From the NCBI GenBank assembly GCA_030180135.1, contig CM058230.1, positions 101,981,503 through 102,045,502 of the forward strand: a DNA stretch of 64,000 nt. The letters are read 5' to 3'. Every line of letters begins with the position of its first letter. Positions within the stretch are counted from its first letter, which is position 1. Position numbers and translations under genes: made by a program. Below the pieces are notes generated by a model. It was not told the origin of the DNA and ran no database searches. It saw nothing but the letters and a program-made list of their open reading frames with translations. The DNA comes from Orychophragmus violaceus. Its lineage: Eukaryota > Streptophyta > Magnoliopsida > Brassicales > Brassicaceae. Positions 43,100 through 56,828 of this stretch are shown in pieces.

Positions 43100-46000
43100 T
43101 TACATTTCAATGTTTCTAATGCCTACAGCTTCAGTCAGGAACTCGAGCTTAGGCCTTGGGAGTGGCTTTGTCAACGGATCAGCGACATTATCATCTGTCG
43201 GAACTCGGCTGATCTTGACTTCCTTTCTATTAATGATGTCACGTATCAAGTGATATCTTCTTTGAACATGCTTGGATTTCTGGTGTGATCTTGGTTCCTT
43301 TGCCTGAGCTATAGCACCATTGTTGTCACAAAACAGTGCCAGAGGCTCAGCCGCATCTGGTATCACACCTAGTTCCATAATGAACTTTCGTATCCAAACA
43401 GCTTCCTTCGCTGCCTCTGAGGCGGCGATATATTCAGCTTCTGTAGTGGAATCTGCAACGGTATCTTGCTTGGAGCTTCTCCAACTGATTGCACCGCCAT
43501 TCAGACAAAAGATATAACCGGACTGTGACCGGAAATCATCTGTGTCTGTCTGGAAACTTGCGTCCGTGAATCCACTGACTTTAAGCACATCACTTCCACC
43601 GTACACCAAGAACTTATCCTTAGTATGTCTTAGATACTTCAAGATATTCTTTACGACAATCCAATGGTTTTCACCTGGATTTGACTGGTATCTACTCGTC
43701 ATGCTCAATGCATAAGCAACATCAGGACGAGTTCAGATCATGGCATACATGACAGATCCTATTGCAGATGCATAAGGAATATTCTTCATGCGCTCAAGCT
43801 CAGCAGCTGACGTAGGGCTCTGCTTCTTGCTTAGCGTTGTGCCATGTACCATTGGCGTGAAGCCCTTCTTGGAATCTTTCATGCTGAATCTTTGTAGGAC
43901 TTTGTCAATGTATGAGTCTTGACACAAGCCTATCAGCCTCTTAGGTCTATCTCGATAGATCCTAATTCCAAGAACGTATGCGGCTTCACCCATGTCTTTC
44001 ATGGAAAAACAACTTCCAAGCCAGTCTTTTACAGACTTCAGCATTGGAACGTCGTTTCCGAGAAGCAGTATGTCATCGACATACAGAATAAGAAATACAA
44101 TTTTTCTCCCACTAGATTTCTTATACACGCATTGTTCTTCTTCGTTTCTAATGAAGTCAAATTGCTTGATCGCTTCATCAAAACGAAGATTCCAGCTCCT
44201 CGATGCTTGCTTCAATCCATAAATGGATTTATGAAGCTTGCATACTTTCCCAGCATTCTTTGGATCTATGTAACCGTCAGGTTGCGTCATATACACATCC
44301 TCTTCCAGAATACCATTCAGGAAGGCGGTTTTCACGTCCATCTGCCAAATTTCATAATCATGAAAAGCTGCAGTTGCTAGTAGAATCCGAATAGATTTCA
44401 TCATAGCCACTGGTGAATAGGTTTCATCGTAGTCCACACCGTGAACTTGTCTGAAACCTTTTGCCACCAACCTGGCTTTGTAAATCTGGACATTTCCATC
44501 CACGTCAATCTTCTTCTTGAAGATCCATTTGCACTCGATGGCTTTTACACCAACGGGTAAGTCAACTAACGAAAACACTTGGTTGACCGACATGGAGTCC
44601 ATTTCGGAATCAGTGGCCTTGCGCCACTTAGAGGAATCTGGGCCCATCATGGCTTGATTGAAGTTCGATGGTTCATCACCATCAATGATCAAAAGATCAT
44701 GACAGTTAGTCACGAGGAATCCTTGATATCTCTCGGGTTCGTGACGGATCCTCCCGGATCTTCGAACTTCAGGTACTACAGGTTCAGGCTCTACAATTTC
44801 TTGTAGGTCCTCCTGCTGCTCTTCCTCATTAGGTTGAGCAGTATCCTGTTCATCTTGAATTTCTTCAAGCAGTACCTTACTCCCACTGTCTTTCTTAGAG
44901 AGAAACTCTCTCTCAAGAAAGTTACAATCCCGGGCAACAAAGATCTTGTTCTCGGAACGTAGATAGAAGTAATAAGCCTTGGTTTCCCGTGGATAACCAA
45001 TGAAGTAGCATTTGTCAGATTTTGGTGTAAGCTTGTCTGAGATCAATCTCTTGACGTAGGCTTCACAACCCCAAATTCTGAGATAAGACAGCACTGGAGC
45101 TTCTCCAGTCCATAATTCATATGGTGTCTTTGCTACTGCTTTTGATGGCGCTCTGTTTAGAGTGAACACTGCTGTTAGCAGAGCATATCCCCAAAGGGAT
45201 ATTGGAAGGTCTGTGTGACTCATCATAGATCGAACCATATCTAATAAGGTCCGATTTCTCCTCTCAGACACACCATTCCATTGAGGTGTTCCAGGAGGAG
45301 TGAGTTGGGATACGATCCCACACTCTCTCAGATGATCACTGAATTCCTGACTTAAGTATTCTCCTCCTCGGTCGGACCGAAGAGCCTTAATGCTTTTGCC
45401 AAGTTGGTTCTGTACTTCATTTTGGAATTCTCTGAACTTCTCAAAAGATTCAGACTTATGTTTCATCAAATAAACATATCCATACCTACTGAAATCATCA
45501 GTGAAGGTAATGAAGTACTGATAGTTTCCTCTTGCATTTGTGGACATTGGGCCACACACATCAGTGTGTATCAGGCCCAATAAGTCACTGGCCCTCTCGT
45601 TAGGTTTATTAAAGGGGGCCCGTGTCATTTTGCCCATCATGCAGGATTCGCATTTCTCACATGACTCAAAGTCAAATGAGCCAAGAAGTCCATTCGAATG
45701 GAGCCTCTTGATGCGTTTCTCGCTGATGTGCCCTAAACGACAATGCCATAGAAACGTTCGGTTTTCCTCATTAGGTTTAAACCGTTTTGTATTAATGTTA
45801 TAAATTGGCGCGGATTGATCGAGTATGTAAAGCCCATTCGTAAGAGGGGCAGAACCATAGAACAAATTGTTGCGATTGAAGGAACATAATTTATTCTTAA
45901 CTGAAAAATCATAACCTTCCAAATCCAACAAAGAAATTGAAATAATATTTCTGCTTATAGCAGGTACAAAATAACAATTATTCAGTTCTAAAATCAATCC

Positions 46001-47077
46001 CGAAGGTAAAGACAACAAGTATGTGCCTACAGCTAGTGCTGAAACTTTCGCTCCATTCCCAACTCGTAGCTCCACTTGTCCTTGCTTCAGCCTTCTACTG
46101 TTGCTGAGTGCCTGCATATTAGTACAAATATGAGCCCCACAACCAGTATCCATGACCCATGAGGTATTATCAGAAGTAGTTGTATTAACTTCTATAACAA
46201 AAATACCTGATGAAGAAGTCTCGAAAGTCTTCTTCTTCAATTCCTTTAGACCTTCCTGGAATTTCTTACAATCTCTTCTCCAATGCCCCAGTTCTTTGCA
46301 GAATCTGCACATGTCAGTAGGCCCAGCCTTGGACTTGGGCTTGGGCTTTGGCGTGTCCTTGTCCGCGACTTGGACAGCCTTGGCCGCTCCCTTATCCTTA
46401 GCAGAGGATTTCTTAAACCCCTTGCCCTTTTGCACCATAAGCACATTGGGGTCCTTGGCGGTTTTCCTCAAGTTGGGCTCTGCAGTCTTGAGCATTCCGT
46501 GAAGCTCAGGTAGTGTCTTACTCAAACCATGCATGTTAAAGTTCAGAATGAACTGATCATAGCTTGCAGGTAAAGACTGCAGAATGATGTCGCAGGCAAG
46601 TTCCTGGCTGATTGGGCAGTCGAGTTTCTGAAGATGATCGAGATAACCCATCATCTTCAAGACATGAGGACTCACTGCCGCATTCGCAGCCAACTTACAG
46701 TCCAAGAGGTTCTTAACTGTCTGGAACCTCTCGGTCCTAGCCTGCTCCTGAAAAAGCGATTTCAGGCTTGCCATTATCTCGATGGGAGACAATACACTTT
46801 CGAACTGTTTTTGCAGCTCAGGAGTCATTGTCACCAACATCAGGCAATAGACATCATTTTCATCTGACGAATGCTTTTCCCAAGCATTGTGCAGAGTCCT
46901 GGCAGCATTGGCAAGAGGCCTCTCGGGGAGGGGATCTCGAAGGACATAATCCTTCTTCTCCTGCTTGAGGACCAGCCTCAAGTTCCTTGACCATGTCAGG
47001 AAGTTCGTTCCAGTCAGCTTCTCCTTCTCGAGAACAGACCGGATCGAGAATGTGTTTTGTGTGCTTGTAGTAGTCAT
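43100..47077 (-). pseudogene. Copia gag-pol of C2 with one nonsense codon
   Basis: Same domain order and the same length (1325 codons) as C1. It starts at 47077 with the conserved M-T-T-T-S-T and has 'CRFCKELGHWRRDC' knuckle, D-T-G protease, DD35E integrase, Y-V-D-D and RNase H. Codon 1115 is TGA (43733-43735) where C1 has TGT (Cys), between reverse transcriptase and RNase H. The frame continues unchanged to 43100. The truncated product would lack RNase H, so the copy is not autonomous unless the stop is read through or complemented. Confidence 0.93.
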
Positions 47078-48578
47078 ATCTGAAATATATAAATAAAAAG
47101 GTTATTAGTTATTATGTTCAAAATGACTAATCTCGTATTAAAATTTAATATGATTAATCACGCATTATATTCAATAACCTAAGTTACCCTCAATAGAATA
47201 TAATGATTCCAAGATCCACATATAACTAAGATTAAAGTGGGCCACTGGCCGTCACCCAACCTTAGCTTATATCGGTAAGCCCTATATCGGCTAATTATAT
47301 CCGTGATATAACTCTTGGTTGTGAATCTGGGCCCGAGGCCCAATCCACTCTGATGTCTCAAGGCCCGGGACTCCCGATGGCCTAGTCAAGAAAACCAGAC
47401 TATACAGTTATGTAATCATTAATGTCTGGGACTCCCAATGACATTTATGAATCACAAACTGTCTTACCCACGCAAAAACAGACATCCTCACACTGTAAGG
47501 CCATGAATGCAATTGAATGGGCTTTGACAGCTGACATAGCCTGGACAAGACATCCAACGCTTGATATTATTTGAGGTTCGTAGGTTTATTAAAATTCATT
47601 CCCAAAATAGAAGATTACTATTTCGGGAAACTTTCTATTTATGGAAACCTACTATTTTTGGAAACTTTCTAAAATTGGAAACTTTCTAAAAAAAACGGAA
47701 ACTTTCTAACTTTAGAAATTTCTTTAAAAAATCCAAAACCCGCAAATTCAGAAACTTCTATTTTAAGAAACTTTCTAATTTCAAAATTTCGGAAACTTTA
47801 ATTTAAAATCGACTTTATAATTTTATAAAATAAATTTTAAATTTATCTGAAGAAAGACTCAAATAATTGGTCCAATTGTTTTAACTTCTTGGCCCGAGGC
47901 CCAAGAATTGGTCCATGTCCAAGACATGACCCAATTGTCCAATTAATTGACATAACCGGTCTGGTTCATTAAAATTGGTCTAACCAAGTTTTAATTACTA
48001 CGATGACCACAATTGTCAACCGGTTATTTACTAAACCGGAATTTCTCAATTTATTTGGTCCAACCAAATCAAATTAGAAATTCCTGGTTTAGGCACTAAA
48101 TCCAATATTTCTTTCGACATTGGATTTCTTATCCCGGTTTAACCAGACTTAATAAAATTATTAAATCTGTTTATTAAACCAGGACGAATTGATTTTAATT
48201 AAAATTTTAAACCGAACCGAACCGAAATTGGTCACGGACCATTCATGGCCGTGACCTAGCCGCAAGCCAGCACGCGAACGATCGTTGCTGCTTCACGGGA
48301 CGGGACGGAGCGATCGTTGCGATCCATCCTTGCACGATCAAGACGCGATCATCGGATCAGCCGTGATCATCCGATCGATCCATGATCGATCGATGCATCA
48401 ACAGCCATCAGTCGACGCAATCCAAGTCATATAGCTTGGTTTGCGATTTTCAAACGTTTGTTCAGGATTCAATTCAGTTTCTTAAGTGTTTTTCTTATCA
48501 GTAATGGATTCAAAACACTTCTAAACAGAATAAACAACCTAAACATGAATCTAAAACAAGAAATCCTAAGAACCAATG
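47078..48578 (-). other. C2 leader, non-coding
   Basis: Same zones as the C1 leader. The GATCG-rich block (about 48260-48425) has a different sequence from C1, although both flanks are close matches. Paired GGGACTCCC (minus: GGGAGTCCC) at about 47367 and 47430. Confidence 0.65.
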
Positions 48579-48590
48579 GCTCTGATACCA
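48579..48590 (-). promoter_or_regulatory. primer binding site of C2
   Basis: Minus strand TGGTATCAGAGC next to the 5' LTR; initiator tRNA-Met type. Confidence 0.92.
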
Positions 48591-48591
48591 C

Positions 48592-49269
48592 TGTAGGAAC
48601 TGTTTAGTTGATCCTGATGTAATTCACAGATTCATATCAACCTAAACATACAGATCTAGGTTCTCTTGAATAGAAACATTACATGATCTCACCTTTTACC
48701 TGTTTGTTGCAGCGGAAGGAATTGAACAGGTCAGAGATCAGAGAGATGCACCGAGGGATGAATCCTCCAAAGGTTCACACACGCTTTCACAGGAAACAGC
48801 TGCTAGACCACAAGGGGAACTCGGCGCAGAGAGAGAGAGTTTACGGCTCAAGTATTAGGGTTAATCAGTCTGAAACTCGAGTTTTATCACACAAAACTCG
48901 TCCTGTTCCGTTTGGGCCATTTGGCCCAAACACCAATTAACTCGACGGCGTGCAGGCACTGCATCGATCGATGCACCTTGTGCATCGATCGATACACAGT
49001 ACCTAAACCTTTTTATTCTCTCTAAGTACAGTAAATGCCTAGCACTTTTACCATACTTCTGCTAAACCGTTCCTACACGTTTTCCTGTTAGCTTAGGCGT
49101 GTGACCCATATGGGATCATATAATAAAAGCAATAAGTCCAAGACTTATAGATCATGAGCGGACTCTAGCAAGCCATCATGACCCCCAATATTATATGACT
49201 TATGTCTGATCACTGACATACTCTTACTTTCTAGAGACAGTACCGAGATTACTGGACACAATTCCAACA
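48592..49269 (-). repeat. 5' LTR of C2
   Basis: 678 bp; one difference from 41568-42245 was seen. Confidence 0.92.
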
Positions 49270-50592
49270 GAAGCGTGGCAACATTTTCAGAGAGTATATC
49301 CAGATTTTGCATAAGAGCGACGTAACATGTACCTCGGATTATGCACAGATGGTTTCAACCCGTTTGGAAGGCATGGGAGACAATATTCGTTGTGGCCAGT
49401 GATTCTGACTCCATATAACCTACCGCCGACTATGTGCATGCGTCGAGAGTTTTTTTTCCTCTCCGTACTCGTTCCCGGTCCTGAGCATCCGAGAAGAGCA
49501 CTTGATGTACTCTTTCAGCCCCTAATACATAAGTTGCAAATGTTATGGCTGCCCGGTGTTGTAGCATACGATGTCTCATGCAAGGAAAATTTTCTGATGA
49601 GGGCTGCATTGATGTGGACCATTAGCGATTTCCCGGCATACGGTATGTTATCAGGATGGACAACGCACGGGAGGTTAGCATGTCCGTATTGTCAGGAAAA
49701 GACAGATGCATTCCAGTTGAAGAATGGACGCAAATCGTGTTGGTTTGATTGTCATAGAAGATTTCTACCGCATGATCATCCATACCGGAAAAACACTAAA
49801 CTTTTTACGAAAAAGAGGAAAGTGTTTGATGATCATATTCTCCAAGACGATGGGTCGACTACCTTGGGACTCTTAGAAGGATTTGGGGCATTAAGAAGTC
49901 GTGAGTGTGGTGGGAATGGGTATGAGAATATATATGGAGCTGGTGTAGTCCACAACTGGCACAAGCAAAGCATCTTATGGGATTTACCATATTGGAAGGA
50001 CCAGTTACTAAGGCATAATCTTGATGTCATGCACATTGAGAAAAATTTCTTTGATAAAACTATGAACACTCTTCTCAACGTGCAAGGGAAGACGAAAGAC
50101 AATGTGAATTCTAGGCTTGATTTACCTGAAATTTGTGATCGGCCTGAACTTCATCTTCAGAATAACGGAAAACCGCCAATTCCAGCATATTGGGTAGACT
50201 CGAAGTCAAAGGAAGAGTTATTTAAGTGGATTATGCTACAAGTTAAATTCCCGGACGGGTATGCATCAAACTTGCGTAATTGTGTGGACACTGACGGAGG
50301 AAAGTTTATCGGAATGAAGAGTCATGATTGTCATGTGATGATGCAGCGACTCCTACCGTTTGAATTTGCTCATCTCCTTCCTCGTGATGTCCACAAAGCA
50401 ATTGCAGCTGTTGGATCTTTTTTCAAGGATATATCCACCAGAACACTCACTGCTGATGGGATCAGAAGTCTGGAGCAAAACATTCCAAAAATCTTATGCA
50501 ATCTGGAAAAGTTATTTCCACCGTCTTTCTTCGACATCATGGAACATTTGCCTATCCATCTACCGGGTGAAGCTAGACTTGGTGGTCCGGTA

Positions 50593-51267
50593 TGTTGGGA
50601 ATGTCCTGAAATCTACCGTACTATCTCTAGAAAGTATGATAAGTGTCGAGATCAGACATAAGTCATAAATACTGGGTGATCATGATGGCTTGCTAGAGTC
50701 CGCTCTTGATCTATAAGTTTAGGACTTATTACCAGTATTGTATGATCCCGAAGGGTCACACACCATAGCTAACGGGAAAGTTAAATGGAAATAATACGGT
50801 AAGATGCAATGGCATTTACTGTATTGGATCAGAGTTTTGGGCCAGACAAAATACAGGCTTTTGTCTGATTTGTGTTTTGGGCCCAAAAGATTAATGAGCC
50901 ATTAGTCTAATGACTTGGGCCCATTAATGAGATATAAGAGAATCAGAAAAACCCTAAGGAAGCTAAGCCCCCTGCGATTTTCCTCCTTGGCCGCGAGCTC
51001 TCTCTCTCTAAAATCTCTCTCTCTGATCTTCCACATCTTTGGTCTAGCAGCCGTCCCGTGCTTGTAAGAGTGTGGATACTCGAGGAGGAATAGGTGTTAC
51101 CATCTGTTCTAGCTGATCTCATCATTACCATCCATCATCCGCTGCAATCTGAAAGGTAGTGATCAGGTTTGCTTTATGATTCATTTGACGAGAACCTAGA
51201 TCTGTTTAAGGATTTGGGTTAGGTTGTAATTGAGAATTAAACCATGGTAAACACCAATAATCCTACA
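50593..51267 (+). repeat. 5' LTR of C3
   Basis: 675 bp; apparently identical to the 3' LTR. Confidence 0.92.
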
Positions 51268-51268
51268 G

Positions 51269-51280
51269 TGGTATCAGAGC
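51269..51280 (+). promoter_or_regulatory. primer binding site of C3
   Basis: TGGTATCAGAGC, one base after the LTR. Confidence 0.92.
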
Positions 51281-52869
51281 CTAGGCATTAGGTTTCTTGT
51301 GAAATTGGATCATATGGTTATTTAATAGTTTTTGAATCGATTTAAAGTTGAAAAAATTGATTAAAACTATATGAACCCTAATCGGTTTTGTTATTGTCGA
51401 ATGATAATTGTTAATAATTGAATGAGATCAAAAACCGCGGCTCCATTCTATTATAATAAAACCCTAATCGAATGTCGTAGCTAATTCGATGCAAAAGCGA
51501 TCGTGTGTTGCTGCGATAAACGATCGCATGATCTTGGCCGAGATCGAGCGTAATCGATCGTGAGGCAAGATGGATCGACCGTGATGCGTGGGCCATGATG
51601 CATTGTACCGAGGATGATCACATGCGATGATCGATCTTGCGATCGTGAGCATGCGCAACATGTGCCGTTGGATCATTGGGCCTCGGATGCATTATGGGCC
51701 CACAATTACGTTAATGGGCCGAGTTGGATCTAGGATCCGATTGTTTGGCCCATTAAAATTTTACGTCCCGCGAATAGTCAATCGGTTAAACCGAGCTTCG
51801 CGGTTCGTTGCCCAAAACCACACCGATTAAACCGGTCCATTAAATTGGCGGTTAATTGTGTGTTTAAAGCCTAAAACCGCAAGTTAAATCAAATTGGCTA
51901 AAACACTAGGTGTTTCTTCCCGGTTTTGGATTTAACTGAACCGATCCAATTTAATTGGTGGTTCAAGCGGTTAACCCAAATCGCGGTTTACTGGAAATAA
52001 TTTTATTACTGGTTAAACCGGATTTAAATTCATAAAATTGAATTTTAACCTAAACCGAAGGCTGGTCTAAGTTTGATTTGGTTGGACCAAATAATTTAGA
52101 GCTGGTCTGGTTTAGTAAATAACCGATGGTTTTGATAGTTAATTTGGTCTTGGACCAGAAATAATAAACCGGATCGGTTATGTCAAATTATTGGGCCAGC
52201 TGGAATTCTATGGTCTTGGGCCAAGAATTGGGCCTATAATTTGTGACCCAATCCAAAATATTTATAAAATATCAAAATTAGAAATTTCTATTTTTAGTAA
52301 GTTACTAAATTTAGAAAGTTTCTAAAATAAGAAAGTTTCCCAAAATAGTAATCTTCTATTTTTGGAAATAAAACTTAAAATCCTCAAAAGCAATATCAAG
52401 CTTGGATGTCTTTCCAATCTTGTCAGCTACTTAACGCTTATTCGATTACAGATATGGCTTACAGTGTGAGGTGTCTGTTTTCGCGTAAGTAAAGTAGTAT
52501 ATAGTCACTAATTTCATTGGGAGTCCCAGATTTTAGTGATTATTTGGCTGTAAGAGATTGGTTTCCTTGACTGGGCCATCGGGAGTCCCGGGCCTTGAGA
52601 CATCTGGTGAATTTGGGCCTCGGGTCCAATTCACAACCGAGAGTTATTGGTTATAACTAGATGTGTGTATGCTTACCAAGTATAGCTAATTCTGGGTGAC
52701 GGCCAGTGGCCCACTTTGGATTTAGCTAAACATGGGTCTCGGAATCATTGTATTCTTATGAGGTTAAAACAAAGAAATTTTGAATACAATGCGAGTTTTC
52801 TTATAAGTTGTTAAGATTGCTCTTTTATGAACTTAATAACTAAATCTCTATTGTCTCATATTTTCAGCT
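51281..52869 (+). other. C3 leader, non-coding
   Basis: GATCG-rich block at 51480-51660, 'AGAAAGTTTC' repeats at 52280-52370, GGGAGTCCC near 52529 and 52591, and TTTTCAGCT directly before the ATG. Confidence 0.65.
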
Positions 52870-55800
52870 ATGTCAAGCACAACAACACAAAACACTTTCT
52901 TGATCCGGTCTGCCCTTGAGAAGGACAAACTGAACGGATCAAACTTCCTGAACTGGTCCAGGAACCTGAGACTTGTGCTCAGACAGGAGAAGAAGGCTTA
53001 TGTCCTTGAAAGAGCTCTCTCTCCTAGACCTGCGAATAATGTCACACTAGCTGTGAGGAATGCTTGGGATACGCATTCTTCAGATGCTAATGACGTGATT
53101 TGCCTAATGTTGGCGACAATGGCTCCCGAACTGCAGATGCAGTGGGAAGGCCTGACTTGTCCCATGGAGCTGATGGCAAATCTGAAAGCGTTGTTTCAGG
53201 AGCAGGCTCGTACAGAGAGATTCCAAACTGTTAAGAATCTCTTGGACTGTAAAATGGCTAAGGATGCAGCAGTGAGTCCTCATGTTCTGAAAATGATGGG
53301 TTATCTTGATCATTTGACGAGGCTCGACTGTCCTATAAGCCAAGAGCTTGCTTGTGATATCGTTCTGCAGTCTCTTACTCCTGCATATGACCAGTTCATT
53401 TTGAACTATAATATGCATGGGTTGATAAAGACTTTGCCTGAGCTACACGGTATGCTCAAGACTGCAGAACCTAACCTGAAGAAAGCCAAGGAGTCGTCTG
53501 TACTCATGGTGCAGAAGGGCAAGGGTTTTAAGAAATCCGCTGCAGACAAGGGAAAGGGCAAGGCAGTCAGCAATGATGATGCCAAGTCCAAGCCCAAGTC
53601 TAAAGCTGGGCCTTCTGACATCTGCCACTTTTGCAAAGAGGCAGGGCATTATCGTAGGGACTGCAAGAAATACCAGGAAAGTCTGAAGAAGAAGAAGTCC
53701 TTGGAGACTAAATCTTCAGGTATTTTTGTTATTGAAGTAAATACTACTACTTCTGATAATACCACTTGGGTATTAGATACTGGATGTGGGGCTCATATTT
53801 GTACTAATATGCAGGCGCTCAGAAACAGTAGAAGGTTGAAGCAAGGGCAAGTAGAGTTGCGGGTTGGCAATGGAGCGAAGGTTCCAGCACTGGCCGTTGG
53901 CACTTACTTATTGTCTTTACCTTCTGGATTGATTTTAGAACTTGAGAATTGTTATTTTGTACCTGCTATAAGCAGAAATATCATTTCAGTTTCATTGTTG
54001 GATTTGCAAGGATTTGATTTTTCTATTAAGAATAAATTGTGTTCCTTTAATCTCAATGATATGTTCTATGGCTGTGCCCCTCTTATAAATGGGCTGTACA
54101 TGCTGGATCAATCTGCTCCAGTATATAACATAAATACGAAACGGTTCAAATCTAACGCAGAAAATGAAACGTTTCTCTGGCATTGTCGTTTGGGGCACAT
54201 TAGTGAGAAACGCGTCAAGAGGCTCCATTCAAATGGACTCTTGGGCTCATTTGACTTTGAGTCTTGTGAGCAATGCGAATCTTGCCTAATGGGCAAAATG
54301 ACAAGGGCGCCTTTCAATAAACCCACAGAAAGGGCCAGTGAACTATTGGGCCTGATACATACTGACGTGTGTGGCCCAATGTCCACAAATGCTAGAGGGA
54401 ACTTTCAGTACTTCATTACATTCACTGATGATTTCAGTAGATATGGATATGTCTACTTGATGAAACATAAGTCGGAAACCTTTGAAAAGTTCAAAGAATT
54501 CCAGAATGAAGTACAGAACCAGCTTGGTAAAAGTATTAAGGCTCTTCGGTCGGACCGAGGAGGAGAATACTTGAGCCAGGAATTTCGTGATCATCTGAGT
54601 GAGTGTGGGATTATCTCCCAACTCACACCTCCTGGAACACCTCAGTGGAATGGTGTTTCTGAGAGAAGGAATCGGACATTGTTAGATATGGTCCGATCCA
54701 TGATGAGTCACACAGACCTTCCTATATCCCTTTGGGGATATGCTTTACTCACCGCAACGTTCACACTGAACAGAGTGCCATCAAAGGCAGTAGCAAAGAC
54801 ACCATATGAGATATGGACTGGAAAAGCTCCAGCAATGTCTTTTCTCAGAATTTGGGGTTGTGAAGCATATGTCAAAAGATTAATCTCAGACAAGCTTACA
54901 CCAAAATCTGACAAATGCTACTTCATTGGTTATCCTAGGGATACCAAGGCTTATTACTTCTATCTGCGATCCGAGAACAAAATCTTTGTTGCTCGGGATT
55001 GCACTTTTCTTGAAAGAGAGTTTCTCTCTAGAAAAGATAGTGGGAGTAAGGTACAACTTGATGAAATTCAAGAAGGACAGGAACCTGTTCAACCTAATGA
55101 GGAAGACCAGCAGGATGAATTACATGAAGTTGTAATAGAACCTGAACCTGCAGTACCTGAAGTTCGAAGATCCGGAAGGATCCGTCACGAACCCGATAGA
55201 TATCAGGGATTCCTCGTGACTAATTGCCATGATCTTTTGATCATTGACGGTGATGAACCCTCGAACTTTGCAGAAGCCATGATGGGCCCTGACTCCTTAA
55301 AGTGGCGTGAAGCCACTGAATCCGAAATGGACTCCATGTCTGCTAACCGAGTGTTTTCACTGGTTGATTTACCTGCTGGTGCAAAAGCCATCGAGTGTAA
55401 ATGGATCTTCAAGAAGAAGATAGACATGGATGGAAATGTCCAGATTTACAAGGCCATGTTGGTGGCAAAAGGTTTCAAGCAAATTCATGGTATTGACTAT
55501 GATGAAACCTATTCACCAGTGGCAATGATGAAATCAATTCGGATTCTCCTAGCGACTGCAGCTCATTTTGACTATGAGATTTGGCAGATGGATGTGAAAA
55601 CCGCCTTCCTGAATGGAATCTTGGAAGAGGATGTGTACATGACACAACCTGACGGTTACATTGATCCTAAGAATGCTGGGAAAGTATGCAAGCTTCATAA
55701 ATCCATTTATGGATTGAAGCAAGCATCGAGGAGTTGGAATCTTCGTTTTGATGAGGCAATAAAGAACTTTGACTTCATCAGAAACGAGGAAGAACAATGT

Positions 55801-56828
55801 GTGTATAAGAAAACTAGTGGGAGCAAAGTGGCGTTTCTTATCCTATATGTCGACGACATATTGCTTATTGGAAATGATATTCCAATGCTGAAGTCTGTTA
55901 AAGACTGGCTGGGAAGTTGTTTTTCATGAAGGACATGGGTGAAGCCGCGTATATTCTTGGAATCCGAATCTGTAGAGATAGATCTAAAAGGTTGATTGGA
56001 CTTTGTCAAGATTCCTACATAGACAAAGTTCTGCATCGATTCGGAATGGAAAATTCCAAGAAGGGATTCACGCCGATGATACATGGTGCTACACTAAGCA
56101 AGGATCAGTGTCCTAAAACACCTGATGAGCTTAAGCGCATGAGTAGGATCCCTTATGCTTCGGCTATAGGGTCTATCATGTATGCCATGATCTGTACTCG
56201 TCCTGATGTTGCTTATGCACTGAGCATGACGAGTAGGTACCAGTCTAATCCAGGTGAGAGTCACTGGATTGCCGTAAAGAATATCCTGAAGTATTTGAGA
56301 AATACTAAGGATAAGTTCTTGGTTTACGGAGGAAGTGAAGTGCTTGAAATCAGTGGATTCACAGATGCAAGTTTTCAGACAGATAAGGATGATTTCCGGT
56401 CACAGTCTGGCTACATCTTCTGTCTGAATGGCGGTGCGGTAAGTTGGAAGAGTTCCAAGCAGAGCACCGTGGCAGATTCCACAACTGAGGCTGAATACAT
56501 CGCTGCTTCAGAAGCTGCGAAAGAAGGAGTTTGGATTAGGAACTTCATGATTCAACTCGGTGTATTCCCAAAAGCTGCTGAGCCACTGGCACTGTATTGT
56601 GATAACAATGGTGCAATTGCTCAAGCTAAGGAACCGAGACATCATCAGAAATCCAAACACATTATGAGAAGGTATCATCTCATTCGTGAGATAGTGAATA
56701 GAGGCGAAGTGATGGTCAGCAGAGTTCACACTGATGAGAACGTGGCTGACCCGTTGACAAAGCCACTCCCGAGACCTAAGCACGAGTTGCATACTGCTGC
56801 TGTAGGAATTAGAGATATTCAAATGTAA
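52870..56828 (+). pseudogene. Copia gag-pol of C3 with one frameshift
   Basis: Frame 1 (52870-55929, 1019 aa) has Gag, knuckle 'CHFCKEAGHYRRDC', D-T-G protease ('LDTGCGAHIC'), pre-integrase finger, DD35E integrase and reverse transcriptase to just beyond 'YVDDILL'. One base is missing near 55924 relative to C1 (TTTTCATG versus TTTTCCATG), so frame 1 ends at TGA 55927-55929. The other frame carries the remaining reverse transcriptase and RNase H to 56828 without further lesions. With the base present the polyprotein would be about 1319 aa. Confidence 0.93.

Larger units (their letters stand above)
41568..49269 (-). mobile_element. Copia-type LTR retrotransposon C2, in CACTA-2 TNP2 gene
   Basis: 678-bp LTRs (41568-42245 and 48592-49269) flanked by GAAGC (41563-41567, 49270-49274). 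Element orientation is minus: PBS at 48579-48590, purine tract just right of 42245. One LTR difference was seen (near 41987 versus 49011), so insertion is very recent. Coding sequence is very close to C1, but the LTR centre and part of the leader are different. A single nonsense codon breaks pol. Confidence 0.93.

Noticed and set aside
43919..46968. Many frames of 60-150 aa antisense to Copia gag-pol (also in C1 and C3)
   Set aside because: They mirror the conserved coding strand and carry no independent motifs.
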